From positions 1 through 34,529 of the forward strand of contig DASYZB010000091.1 of the NCBI GenBank assembly GCA_035946615.1: a stretch of 34,529 nt of DNA, in the 5' to 3' direction. Made by a program: the position numbers and the translations under genes. Below, in pieces: positions 1-7,239 of the stretch; position 1 is the first letter of the stretch; each line of letters begins with the position of its first letter. Below the pieces are notes generated by a model. The model did no database searches and was not told the origin of the DNA. It worked only from the letters and a program-made list of their open reading frames with translations. The stretch is from Verrucomicrobiia bacterium (lineage in GTDB: Bacteria > Verrucomicrobiota > Verrucomicrobiia > Limisphaerales > UBA8199).

Positions 1-325
1 GGAACCGGAAGTGCCGGGTCGCTTATCTCGCTTGGGTGGAATTCGCCTCGACACTTCCAGGCTCCTGGTCGAATGGTCTTGCATTTTGGCCGTGGCTGGT
101 GCGGGTTGGTTCATATGCGGCGTATCCAGGCCGAGGGACCAAAACCCGGGAATATAGCGCCCTGACCTCATCGATTTCAAAAACCTCACTCATTTTCTTT
201 GGCACCAGTGGCGGAAAATGCTCGAAAATGCGCCCGGACACAGAAAAACCAATTCTCCTTCACCCGCGCAGCGTACAAAACAATTCGCGTGCCAAAAAGC
301 AATTTCTTATCAATCCCTTTTTTCG
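1..325. other. no gene recognised
   Basis: Short open frames exist on both strands here, but none shows a signal peptide, a recognisable motif or a convincing ribosome binding site. The stretch upstream of position 325 is therefore left unassigned. It could hold the edge of a gene or repeat that lies mainly outside the window. Confidence 0.4.
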
Positions 326-353
326 TTGCCGACCTTCCTCTCTTTGATACAAT
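326..353 (+). promoter_or_regulatory. possible sigma70-type promoter
   Basis: A -35-like TTGCCG (326-331) and a -10-like TACAAT (348-353) are separated by 16 bases. Transcription would start near 360, only about ten bases before the ATG at 370. That would give a nearly leaderless message and fits the absence of a clear Shine-Dalgarno sequence there. This is a pattern match only. Confidence 0.3.
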
Positions 354-369
354 ATAAGTAATTCATTGT

Positions 370-1137
370 ATGAAAGCAGCAGTTCAAAGCATGCCCGTTG
401 CGCTCATATTACTGGTGGCGCTTTCAATGTTCAACCCGCGTATGTCAGCGCTCCGCGCGCAGGGCACAACGGCGTTCACCTATCAAGGCCAGCTTCGCGA
501 CGGAGGCACCAACGCCAACGGGACTTACACCATGATTTTCAAGCTATACGATGCCATTAGCAATGGGAACCTAATTGGCAGCGCCATCACCAACAATCCT
601 ACACTCGCCAATGGTCTTTTCACGACTAGTCTGGATTTTGGTCCCGGGGCCTTCGACGGCAACGCCCGATGGCTGGAGATTACCATCACGAACGGTCCGG
701 ACACACAAACACTTTCCCCACGCGTGCAGGTCTTGCCGGCGCCATATGCTCAATACGCGGCCATTGCAGCGACGGTGACCAACGGTGCGATCAACTCGGC
801 TCAACTCGCCCCGGGAGCTGTCGCTGACTCAAACATTTCTTCAACCACAGCTTTGTTAAAATCAATATCCGAGAACAACCTGCAGATCGTGCGCGGCACT
901 ATCAACGCTAACGGCGTGGCGGTGGAAGGCCAGGGTTTCACGGTAAACGTGACCTCCTCGAGCACGCGCACCATCAATTTCGCAATTCCATTTTCCGCGA
1001 ATCCGACCGTTGCCCTCGGACAACACGGATCCAGCGGGAATTCCGTGGTCGATTTGGTATCTTCAAGCGCCGGCTCCTTTTCGACTGTGGCCAATGGCTC
1101 GGCGGGATTCGAATTCATCGCAATCGGTCCAAAATAG
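370..1137 (+). CDS. secreted protein with F-x-YQG-x-L N-terminal motif
   Basis: 255 residues. Residues 1-31 form a signal peptide (basic start, hydrophobic VALILLVALSMF, small residues before cleavage near RAQG). The mature N-terminus reads FTYQGQLRDGGTNANGTY followed by FKLYDA. This pattern is common to secreted Verrucomicrobiota and Planctomycetota proteins of unknown function, sometimes joined to tail-fibre-like domains. The last ~65 residues (FTVNVTSSSTRTINFAIPF to GFEFIAIGPK) look like a small beta-sandwich, loosely reminiscent of H-type lectin domains; that likeness is my inference. The next gene starts one base after this stop, so the two are probably translated together. Function is unknown; an extracellular or surface role is likely. 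Confidence 0.8.
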   Translation: MKAAVQSMPVALILLVALSMFNPRMSALRAQGTTAFTYQGQLRDGGTNANGTYTMIFKLYDAISNGNLIGSAITNNPTLANGLFTTSLDFGPGAFDGNARWLEITITNGPDTQTLSPRVQVLPAPYAQYAAIAATVTNGAINSAQLAPGAVADSNISSTTALLKSISENNLQIVRGTINANGVAVEGQGFTVNVTSSSTRTINFAIPFSANPTVALGQHGSSGNSVVDLVSSSAGSFSTVANGSAGFEFIAIGPK

Positions 1138-1138
1138 A

Positions 1139-1588
1139 ATGAAGCTGAGAATTTTGACTTTTTCGACCTTGATCGTAATGGTTCTGGGCGGCGCGCCGGT
1201 GCGTGGACAAAGCAGTGCCCGGTTTGCCATCACGCGCAGCGTGATAGCAAGCGGCGGTGCAACGCTCAGCGCGAGCGCACGCTTCCAGTTGGCAAGCACG
1301 GTCGGCCAGCCTCTCGCGTCCGTGCCTGCAAGCGCCCGGTTCTCAGTCCAAGGCGGTTACTTCATCCAGGCCGCCCCAATACTCTTCCCACCCGCCATAA
1401 TCGGGACGAACCTGATTTTCTCATTTCAGACCGAGTCCGGAGAAGTTTACATCCCGCAATATCGCGCTTCGTTAACGACCGGCGGTTGGCAAAACCTCTC
1501 ACCGGGTGTTAGCGACGGCACGGTGAAGACGACCACCAACTCTCTCGCTGGCTCGGCACAAATGTTTTTCCGGCTGCTGGAGCGATGA
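1139..1588 (+). CDS. small secreted protein with C-terminal Y...W...FFR module
   Basis: 149 residues from the ATG at 1139; the frame stays open further upstream, but that part overlaps the previous gene. A signal peptide covers about residues 1-23 (ILTFSTLIVMVLGG, cleavage near VRGQ). The mature N-terminal half has the pattern S-ARF-x(n)-GGATLS-x(n)-TVGQPL-x(n)-ARFSVQGGYF, a module I know from many Verrucomicrobiota exported proteins. The C-terminal part (LIFSFQTESG...QYRASL...GWQNL...MFFRLLER) is a second recurrent module in this group, also visible in other genes of this window. Its start lies 2 bases after the stop of the preceding gene, implying coupling. Biochemical function is unknown. 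Confidence 0.8.
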   Translation: MKLRILTFSTLIVMVLGGAPVRGQSSARFAITRSVIASGGATLSASARFQLASTVGQPLASVPASARFSVQGGYFIQAAPILFPPAIIGTNLIFSFQTESGEVYIPQYRASLTTGGWQNLSPGVSDGTVKTTTNSLAGSAQMFFRLLER

Positions 1589-1649
1589 TGAAATCTGCGC
1601 TGCCAGACCAAGCGACTGAAAAGAGGTAACTATTCAGGTCGGTTCCAAG

Positions 1650-1710
1650 GCAGTCCAAGACCCGGCGTCATGGACTGCGCCGTCAAGCGTAGCGCGACGG
1701 CGCTTTTGGG
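1650..1710 (+). repeat. hairpin repeat family, copy 1 (terminator-like)
   Basis: The conserved flanks TGGACTGCGCC and GGCGCTTTTGGG enclose a stem of GCGCCGTC (1677-1684) and GACGGCGC (1696-1703), followed by TTTT. An upstream GCAGTCCA (1650-1657) can pair with TGGACTGC (1671-1678) as an alternative fold. It lies about 60 bases after the stop at 1588. Related hairpins occur at 15946-15994 and 18866-18912, also downstream of stop codons, so a role in transcription termination is plausible. Confidence 0.6.
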
Positions 1711-2094
1711 TTGAGGCACGTGAATCACCCGCGCAGCCCCCGGATATTGGACACGCAACTTGCGAGCCATGGCGTCCATTGATCCACAAGCCGAACTTAT
1801 CTGTCAATCTCATTAACTGACTCCTTGTCCTTTTTTTCCGGTTTGGCGCCCCTGCGGCGCGCCAAACCGGAAGGAAAAAAGAGGCTGGGAGGGGTGGCGT
1901 TTTACCCAGGGCGGCGGCCTCGGCGGCCTTGGCCTGGGCTATTATCAGGCGGCCCCTCCGGGGCTTTGGAAAGGCGAACCAGCCGCGGCAGCCAACGCCG
2001 GGAGGCCGCTCGGCGCGTAGCAGGCGCCGTCGGCCCGGAGCGCCTGACGACAATCGTTGGGCATCATGGAGTAAATTCCTGCGGAATCCGTCAA
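1711..2094. other. GC-rich intergenic stretch with strong hairpin
   Basis: No convincing gene is seen. A perfect 11-bp stem, CCGGTTTGGCG (1838-1848) with CGCCAAACCGG (1860-1870), is preceded by seven T and followed by an A-rich run. The order of T and A tracts does not suit a rho-independent terminator in either direction. The following ~170 bases are extremely GC-rich and open in several frames, which produces long spurious reading frames. The stretch may be a dispersed intergenic element of this lineage, but no second copy is present in the window. Confidence 0.4.
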
Positions 2095-2103
2095 ATGGGA
2101 GAT

Positions 2104-2376
2104 ATGAGAGCGAATTTTATCAAAATCGTTGGACCGGCCATCCTGCTTGCTTTGGGGTCGATTTTTCTCATCAGCGTCCGCGCGCAGAAAACTGGCAGCA
2201 GCTCCAGTTCAGTCGCTATGACTACCAACTGGGTGGGATGTTTGGTGGCCGGACGGAGCGACGCTTCCGACCGGATATCACCGGGTCCCTCTCCGACGAT
2301 TGTTCGTCAGGTGGAGATTGGTTTGCGGAGCGACGGTGTTGTCATCTGGCGAGAAGCCATGGAGCCAGTGAGGTAA
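2104..2376 (+). CDS. small exported hypothetical protein
   Basis: 90 residues from the ATG at 2104; an ATG at 2095 is an alternative. The first ~28 residues are a clear signal peptide: MRANFIKIVG, then hydrophobic PAILLALGSIFLIS, then VRAQ as a likely cleavage site. The mature part is about 60 residues, begins KTGSSSSS, and has one cysteine and no recognisable domain. The frame continues upstream into GC-rich sequence, which is unlikely to be coding. I recognise no family; the signal peptide is the main reason to believe the gene. Confidence 0.5.
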   Translation: MRANFIKIVGPAILLALGSIFLISVRAQKTGSSSSSVAMTTNWVGCLVAGRSDASDRISPGPSPTIVRQVEIGLRSDGVVIWREAMEPVR

Positions 2377-2434
2377 TACGTCACGTCTGACCGATTCAAC
2401 CGGCGCAAGCAGTCGATCAGAAGTTCTCCCTCAT

Positions 2435-2638
2435 TCATGCTGCACGGGCGAGCTCGAGACGATGACGAAGCAGGCGTTCTACTTCAGCAACATCGGCTTG
2501 TGGGTGTTGCCGGCGAATGCCTTCGCGCGCAATTTCGCAGGACATCTCATGCAGGTCCAGTGCGACCGCGAGCCGTTGCTCTCCTGTCATACCGCGATAG
2601 CGCTCGATCTGTTTCGTCAATGCCGTGGCAGCGTCCAT
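2435..2638 (-). CDS. small conserved hypothetical protein (67 aa)
   Basis: 67 mostly helical residues with the pattern MTGEQRLAVALDLHEM, EIAREGIRRQHP and VERLLRHRLELA. Similar short proteins (MT-x-EQRL-x-ALEL-x-E, GIR-x-x-HP) are known in Planctomycetota, Verrucomicrobiota and Cyanobacteria. They often sit beside a nucleotidyltransferase or PIN-type partner, suggesting a toxin-antitoxin-like or accessory role. Here the region just upstream on the same strand (2640-2700) holds no complete partner; one frame reads AIPLFEVVSRRELAY before a stop, which could be a degraded partner or chance. A GAGAAG-like ribosome binding site precedes the ATG. Function is unknown. Confidence 0.65.
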   Translation of the reverse strand: MDAATALTKQIERYRGMTGEQRLAVALDLHEMSCEIAREGIRRQHPQADVAEVERLLRHRLELARAA

Positions 2639-2754
2639 GTCTTCTCAATACGCTAATTCACGGCGACTCACAACTTCAAACAGAGGAATGGCGAAAACAA
2701 GTTTGAGCCGTGACAATCAGCCGGACTTGTGGCAAACATATTGCGTTACCACGT

Positions 2755-3006
2755 ATGAACGGACCACAAGCCTTTTGTCCACGCTGCAAGAAGGACACCG
2801 TTTTTGTCAATGCCGGCGGAATGCGCAGGTGCACAGTTTGTGGTTTCGAAACTGAACTGAGCGAGCCCCATGCGCCTGAGGCAGACTGGGTTGAATCAGC
2901 CGTGATGACTGTGGGGCACGTGTTGTTGCGCGTCATCCTTATTATAGGCGTCCTGCTGCTGGTTGGAGTGGCAGTGGTGTTCGCAAGCTGCGCCTTTCAT
3001 TTCTAG
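2755..3006 (+). CDS. zinc-ribbon protein with C-terminal membrane helix
   Basis: 83 residues from the ATG at 2755; a GTG at 2710 in the same frame is less likely. The N-terminus carries a zinc ribbon with CPRC (residues 8-11) and CTVC (residues ~26-29). A linker is followed by one C-terminal transmembrane segment (LLRVILIIGVLLLVGVAVVF). Proteins of this shape are widespread membrane-tethered zinc ribbons without a defined role. The next gene, also a membrane protein, starts 25 bases downstream on the same strand, so they may be co-transcribed. Function is unknown. Confidence 0.7.
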   Translation: MNGPQAFCPRCKKDTVFVNAGGMRRCTVCGFETELSEPHAPEADWVESAVMTVGHVLLRVILIIGVLLLVGVAVVFASCAFHF

Positions 3007-3031
3007 CGCCCGCGCCTGCTTCCTAAATCCT

Positions 3032-3433
3032 ATGAAGCTGATTCTCTTGCGCTATTTGCTGATGCTCGATGCAGCCGTTTTGTTGCTGATTGGGGGATTG
3101 TTGGTCTTTGCGCCAGGCCAGGTTGAAATAGTATTTCATTTTCACGACCTGCCAAATGCGGTGAATTACTTGCTCGGGTTATGGGGGTGCGTGTTTGTCA
3201 CGCTGGGGGTTGGTTACGTGGTTGCTGCCACACATCCCATTCGACACCTGGTCTGGGTGCAGGTGGGCATCGCGCGCGGCGCACTGGAGTGCCTGCTCGG
3301 AGGGGTTTACCTGGCGCGCGGGGTCGTCACCTGGCAGCAGGCGGGTTTCGGGATTGTCACGGCGGCTTTGATTACGGGGGCTTACACCGCTCTTTATCCG
3401 CGCCGCCCTCTTCGGCCGCCGGCAGCCGCATGA
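3032..3433 (+). CDS. four-helix integral membrane protein
   Basis: 133 residues from the ATG at 3032 with about four hydrophobic segments: LLMLDAAVLLLIGGLLVF, LLGLWGCVFVTLGVGYVVA, a third around ARGALECLLGGVYLA, and IVTAALITGAYTAL. It ends in a proline- and arginine-rich tail. Topology and length resemble small BphX-like or DoxX-like membrane proteins, but I see no diagnostic motif. It is followed after 22 bases by the Tes-like radical SAM gene and may be part of the same transcript, which would place it in a lipid or membrane context. Function is not established. Confidence 0.75.
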   Translation: MKLILLRYLLMLDAAVLLLIGGLLVFAPGQVEIVFHFHDLPNAVNYLLGLWGCVFVTLGVGYVVAATHPIRHLVWVQVGIARGALECLLGGVYLARGVVTWQQAGFGIVTAALITGAYTALYPRRPLRPPAAA

Positions 3434-3455
3434 ATGATTCCATGGAGTTTTCCCG

Positions 3456-4883
3456 ATGCCGGCTGAGACCATAGTTCCGCAAGAGCCCATGGCGGCCACC
3501 CCTGGCCGCTTGCTTAAATGCACCCGCAGCCGTTGCCCGGTGTGCCAGGCTGCCTGCCCTGCCGAGGTTTGGTTGCTGGGCGCTGCCCCGGCAAAAGTCT
3601 TTCTCCGGCGCTTTTGCGCCCAGCACGGTGAGGCCTCCGTTTGCATTGCGTCGGACGCGCGCTTTTACTGGGTCGCGCGCGGGAAGCCAGAAAATGCGGA
3701 ACGATTGGGGGAATCTCCCACCCTGAAAACCGCGCCGTTTAAGAAGCAGGCCTGCTGCGCCGCCACCGGGTGCGCCTCCGGCACGCTGGGGCAGAATGCC
3801 GACGGACGCGGCGAAGGCCCCTTCGAGAAACTCTCCACCTGTCTGGCACTCATCGAGGTAGTTCAATCCTGCAACTTATCCTGTCCGACCTGCTACGCCG
3901 ACTCACCAAACGGCGCGGCCAACCAGGTGACAGCAATCCCGCTTGCGGAGCTACAGACCAGAATCCAGGGGGTCATCGAGCGCAAAGGAGGCATCGAGAT
4001 TCTGCAGCTTTCAGGAGGCGAGCCGACATTGCATCCCCAGTTTTTTGAGCTCGTTGAATGGGTCCAAAACCACCCCCAAATCGGCTACCTGCTGCTCAAT
4101 ACCAACGGAGTGCGCATTGCAACGGATGAACGATTTGCAAATCAATTGGGCCTGGCAGCTCGACACGGGCGGCTGCAAGTTTATCTCCAGTTCGATGGGG
4201 TTCAGGAGCAAGGGCAGCGCCTTTTGAGAGGAGGGGACCTGCGCTCGCTGCGCCAACGGGCTATCGAGCGCTGCGGCCAGATGAAGCTGCCTTTGACACT
4301 GGCAATGACGGTGACCCCGATGACCTTGGGCTGGCTTTGGGATGCAATTGAGTTTGGATTACAGCACTCGCACATTCGCGGCATCTGTTTCCAACCACTC
4401 TTCCGTTCGGGCCGCCTGCCTGTGCAGCCCGGAGAACGGCTGAACACAGCCGATATCATTTTGTCAGCGGTGGACCAGTCTAAAGGCCGGCTGCGTTTTG
4501 AAGATTTCACGCCTCTGCCTTGCGGCGATCCGAATTGCGCCACTATTGGTTACCTCCTGAGAGCAAACGGTCGCACCTATTCTGTGAGCGACTTCATCGA
4601 TTTCTCACAGGTGCAGGGTTTCCTGAGGGACAAGGTTCGCTACAGACTTGAGGACCTGGTCCGCTGCGGCTGCGAGTCAGAACCGCTGGGCAAATTGTTA
4701 AAGCAGTTCGAGATGGACGCATCGAACACCTTCAGGATTCTGATCAAGCCTTTCATGGATGCCTGGACCTGGGACGAGGACCGCATTGACCGGTGCTGCA
4801 CGCACGTGATTCGACCTGATGGCAAGCTCGATTCATTCTGCAGGTATTACTCCGGTTTCGCCGATATGAGAGCGGCGCCATGA
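3456..4883 (+). CDS. radical SAM enzyme, tetraether-lipid synthase (Tes)-like
   Basis: 475 residues. The radical SAM cluster motif C-x3-C-x2-C is C139, C143 and C146 (CNLSCPTCYADS); the SAM-binding SGGEPT is at 186-191. An N-terminal cysteine-rich region (C22, C27, C30, C34, then C54-x2-H57) and C-terminal cysteines (LPCGDPNC, RCGCES, RCCTHVIRPDGKLDSFC) suggest further metal sites. This arrangement of N-terminal metal-binding segment, radical SAM barrel and CCxH-x(n)-FC tail matches the Tes/MJ0619-like family. Archaeal Tes joins lipid alkyl chains into membrane-spanning tetraethers, and bacterial relatives are linked to membrane-spanning lipids. The substrate here is an inference; other members could act differently. 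The stop overlaps the start of the Lgt-like gene by 4 bases. Confidence 0.75.
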   Translation: MPAETIVPQEPMAATPGRLLKCTRSRCPVCQAACPAEVWLLGAAPAKVFLRRFCAQHGEASVCIASDARFYWVARGKPENAERLGESPTLKTAPFKKQACCAATGCASGTLGQNADGRGEGPFEKLSTCLALIEVVQSCNLSCPTCYADSPNGAANQVTAIPLAELQTRIQGVIERKGGIEILQLSGGEPTLHPQFFELVEWVQNHPQIGYLLLNTNGVRIATDERFANQLGLAARHGRLQVYLQFDGVQEQGQRLLRGGDLRSLRQRAIERCGQMKLPLTLAMTVTPMTLGWLWDAIEFGLQHSHIRGICFQPLFRSGRLPVQPGERLNTADIILSAVDQSKGRLRFEDFTPLPCGDPNCATIGYLLRANGRTYSVSDFIDFSQVQGFLRDKVRYRLEDLVRCGCESEPLGKLLKQFEMDASNTFRILIKPFMDAWTWDEDRIDRCCTHVIRPDGKLDSFCRYYSGFADMRAAP

Positions 4884-5590
4884 TGCTGGCCCCTTATGGC
4901 TGGCTGACCCTGGGCGGCCTGGCGGGGAGCCTGGCTTTGTGGCGTCGCATGGCTCGACGCGACCCGCGGTTGCTCACCATTTACCTGGCGGCGTTGGCCG
5001 GGGCATTGCTCGGGGCCAAAGTAGTGTATTTCCTTGCGGAGGGATACCTGCACTTAGGCGCGCCGGACATGTGGCGGCAACTGGCAACCGGCAAGAGCAT
5101 CCTGGGGGGATTGCTGGGCGGCTACGCTGCCGTCGAGGCGGTAAAACGGTTTCTGGGATTTCCCGGCATGACTGGAGACCTGTTTGCGCTGATCGTGCCG
5201 GCCGGTGTCCTGGTGGGCCGTATCGGATGTTGGACGAGCGGTTGCTGTCAGGGAATCGCGTGCCAGCCCGCCTGGTTCACCGTGCAGGACGCATCAGGAC
5301 AAACGCGATGGCCTGCTGTTCCCGTGGAAATGCTCTTTAACCTTCTGGCGTTGGTTATCATTCTTTGGCTGCGTCGGACAAAGCGCCTGCCAGGTCAGCA
5401 CTTTCATATTTACCTGATCGGGTACGGTGCTTTCCGTTTCCTGCACGAATTCCTCCGTGAGGAGCCGCGGGTATTGGGCCCGTTCACCGGCTACCAAATC
5501 GCAGCCCTCGCGGTCCTGACGCTGGGCGCCGCTCGCTTCATTTCAAGGTCGCACAGGGAACACGACAAAATGAGCGCGGAGGAGCTTTGA
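4880..5590 (+). CDS. divergent prolipoprotein diacylglyceryl transferase (Lgt)-like membrane protein
   Basis: 236 residues with about six to seven hydrophobic segments. Lgt-family landmarks are visible: GKSILGGLLGGY (71-82), the GRIG motif with R114, and the late YGAFRFLHEFLREEP segment with its conserved arginine, followed by GxxTGYQ. Lgt transfers diacylglyceryl from phosphatidylglycerol to the lipobox cysteine of prolipoproteins at the inner membrane. The HGG histidine of classical Lgt (SFHGG) is replaced here (SILGG). The usual GNF-x-NGE is GCWTSGCCQG, so the Asn and Glu positions are changed. It may be a non-canonical transferase acting on another lipid substrate. Its ATG overlaps the radical SAM stop codon (ATGA), implying translational coupling. 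Confidence 0.75.
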   Translation: MMLAPYGWLTLGGLAGSLALWRRMARRDPRLLTIYLAALAGALLGAKVVYFLAEGYLHLGAPDMWRQLATGKSILGGLLGGYAAVEAVKRFLGFPGMTGDLFALIVPAGVLVGRIGCWTSGCCQGIACQPAWFTVQDASGQTRWPAVPVEMLFNLLALVIILWLRRTKRLPGQHFHIYLIGYGAFRFLHEFLREEPRVLGPFTGYQIAALAVLTLGAARFISRSHREHDKMSAEEL

Positions 5591-5641
5591 TCGATTCGGA
5601 AGCTTGTTGAAGCCTTTCATGTCTTCGCGTAAATTGCGGTC

Positions 5642-6052
5642 ATGCAGGCCATCGCTGAAACTGGGGTGCTGCTGGGCTTATTCAACCTTGGAGGAAGGGA
5701 ACTAATCCTCTGCCTCGCCTTGGTTGTCATCGTAGTTGGCGCCAGGAAGTTGCCAGAGCTTAGCCGAGGGCTGGGGCGGGGGATTTTCGAGTTTCGTGAT
5801 TCAGCCCGGCGGGTGACAGAGGAAATCGATGAGGAGGCGAGCGAGGCGGGACGAGCGGTAGGAGGAATTTACGGGAAAGCGGCGGCCCAAGCGATAGCAC
5901 CAGATAATCAGGTAGCGGAACTATATGATCCCGCAGTGTTTCGGAAAATAACCCAACCACGCAAACGCCCTAATTTTGTGATAAGGAGACTCCTCAGTCT
6001 CCGCGAAATGACGCGCCGGGTGCTGCGAGCAATTCGCGGCGTGGGGAGATAA
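5642..6052 (+). CDS. twin-arginine translocase subunit TatA/TatB family
   Basis: 136 residues. A short periplasmic N-terminus is followed by one transmembrane helix (GRELILCLALVVIVVGA), the hinge KLPEL and an amphipathic helix (SRGLGRGIFEFRDSARRV), the classic TatA/B architecture. The C-terminal tail is longer than in most TatA proteins and ends in a basic region (RRLLSLREMTRRVLRAIRG). TatA forms the pore that moves folded proteins across the inner membrane. The gene lies 51 bases after the Lgt-like gene on the same strand. Likely clients in this window are the two proteins with twin-arginine signals at 14561 and 17276. TatA rather than TatB is my preference because of the overall shape. Confidence 0.85.
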   Translation: MQAIAETGVLLGLFNLGGRELILCLALVVIVVGARKLPELSRGLGRGIFEFRDSARRVTEEIDEEASEAGRAVGGIYGKAAAQAIAPDNQVAELYDPAVFRKITQPRKRPNFVIRRLLSLREMTRRVLRAIRGVGR

Positions 6053-6108
6053 GACGCTGCGCGTCATCAGCCAGTTTGGAGAAGAAACGACGAAGGTATT
6101 GTCTGTGG

Positions 6109-6666
6109 CTACTCGATGAGCAGGGCAAATTCCGCAGGACGCTCGGGTGTGTTCAGGCATTCGCGAAGGTAAGCAACGATTTGCTCTTCGAGCCCCTGGC
6201 AACGGGGAGTCCAGCGGCGGGCGCCGGCCAATTGCTTTACGCAGCCGCGCAGGCCATGGAACCGCAGGAGGCGCGGGCTTTGCCGCAGATGCTGCCGCAG
6301 CGCTTCGCGCAGGAGCGGAAAGAAAAGCAGTTCGCAACTCTGCCCGGAGTCCCGCGCCAGGCGGAACAAGTCCGATTCGACAACCCTTGTTGCGCGCGGA
6401 GCTTCCAGCGGGGCGGCAGGGAGGGGATTGAACCCGCGCAGCACCTTTTCCAGGGCCTCGGCAAACTCGGCGACCGACACGGTCTGCCGCCCCAACTCAT
6501 GTTTGAAGAAATGGAAAACCGCTTTGGCGGCATGCCGCACAAAATCCGGCTCAAAGCACTGCCCGCTTTGACCGGTTAGCTCGATGGAAATCATGTCCGA
6601 CGAGAACGGGACGCCCTCGCCGTTGGCCATTTCGAAAATCAAACAGTCCGCCGCTAATGTAATCAT
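6109..6666 (-). CDS. conserved hypothetical protein coupled to nrdR
   Basis: 185 residues, soluble, without signal peptide or membrane helix. It begins MITLAADCLIFEMANGEGVPF and contains FDxxxVRHAAKAVFHFFKHELGRQTVSVAEFAEALEKVLRGF, a helical segment likely to form a domain with the preceding strand-rich part. The C-terminal half has cysteine and arginine clusters (GLRGCVKQL, RCQGLEEQIVAYL) but no catalytic motif I can name. The ATG overlaps the nrdR stop codon by 4 bases, so both are made from one message. That points to a role in nucleotide metabolism or its control, but this is inference. I do not recognise the family. Confidence 0.75.
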   Translation of the reverse strand: MITLAADCLIFEMANGEGVPFSSDMISIELTGQSGQCFEPDFVRHAAKAVFHFFKHELGRQTVSVAEFAEALEKVLRGFNPLPAAPLEAPRATRVVESDLFRLARDSGQSCELLFFPLLREALRQHLRQSPRLLRFHGLRGCVKQLAGARRWTPRCQGLEEQIVAYLRECLNTPERPAEFALLIE

Positions 6667-7118
6667 TCGCCTCCTCCCAGTTTTTTTACTTCATGAACGA
6701 AATCAGTAGCCTCCTGGAACCGCCGGTAAACGCTGGCAAACCGCACATAAGCGACCTCATCGATCTGGCGCAAGCCATCCATGACCATTTTGCCGATGAC
6801 CTCGGCGGGCACCTCCCGTTCGTAGCGGTCCGTGACCTCGTTGACAATTCGCTCGGCCAGGTCCTCGATTATCTTGGGGCTGATTGGCCGTTTCTGGCAG
6901 GCCTTCCGGACCCCGGCCAGCAACTTCTCCTTCGAGAAGTCCTCGCGCCGGCCATCATGTTTGAGCACCACAAGACCCGCGCGCTCGACCTCTTCATACG
7001 TCGTAAACCGATAAGCACAGCCGAGACATTCACGCCGGCGCCGAATCGTGGCCCCCTCACGCGAGGCGCGCGAGTCGATTACTTTATCGTCCTGACAGCC
7101 GCATTTTGGGCAGCGCAT
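6663..7118 (-). CDS. nrdR: transcriptional repressor NrdR
   Basis: 151 residues from the ATG at 7118, giving MRCPKC, the standard NrdR start; a GTG at 7133 would add five residues. Counting from the ATG, the N-terminal zinc ribbon uses C3, C6, C31 and C34 (CPKC and CLGC) with the basic RRRREC between. The VIDSR and FTTYE segments are typical. An ATP-cone domain follows (VLKHDGRREDFSKEKLLAGV to YVRFASVYRRF). NrdR binds nucleotides through the ATP-cone and represses ribonucleotide reductase genes at paired NrdR boxes. No reductase gene lies in this window, so targets are elsewhere. A 185-residue gene overlaps its stop codon. Confidence 0.96.
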   Translation of the reverse strand: MRCPKCGCQDDKVIDSRASREGATIRRRRECLGCAYRFTTYEEVERAGLVVLKHDGRREDFSKEKLLAGVRKACQKRPISPKIIEDLAERIVNEVTDRYEREVPAEVIGKMVMDGLRQIDEVAYVRFASVYRRFQEATDFVHEVKKLGGGE

Positions 7119-7151
7119 AATCGGTGTTGCCACTGCTAATAGTGGCCGGCC

Positions 7152-7182
7152 ATTATTAACATACTAAACCTTGGGGAGTCAA
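7152..7182 (-). promoter_or_regulatory. possible promoter of nrdR
   Basis: On the minus strand a -35-like TTGACT (7182-7177) is followed after 19 bases by a -10-like AATAAT (7157-7152). Transcription would begin near 7145, ahead of nrdR. The spacing is longer than the usual 17 bases, so confidence is low. Confidence 0.25.
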
Positions 7183-7239
7183 GCAGGGGACTGGCGAAAA
7201 GTTCTCGGAACGCCAATAACAAGGTCGGTTCCAAACCTT

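Noticed and set aside
1838-1870. Hairpin as a rho-independent terminator
   Set aside because: The T tract precedes the stem on the plus strand and an A-rich run follows it; the same holds on the minus strand, so neither direction has the stem-then-T order.
1634-2053. Long minus-strand and plus-strand frames through the GC-rich stretch
   Set aside because: Low-complexity, arginine- and proline-rich translations in all frames, no signal peptide or motif, and they run through a palindrome; best explained by base composition.
2640-2700. Possible C-terminal end of a partner gene (AIPLFEVVSRRELAY) upstream of the 67-residue minus-strand gene
   Set aside because: Only about 24 residues are open before an upstream stop; too short to support as a gene or a relic.
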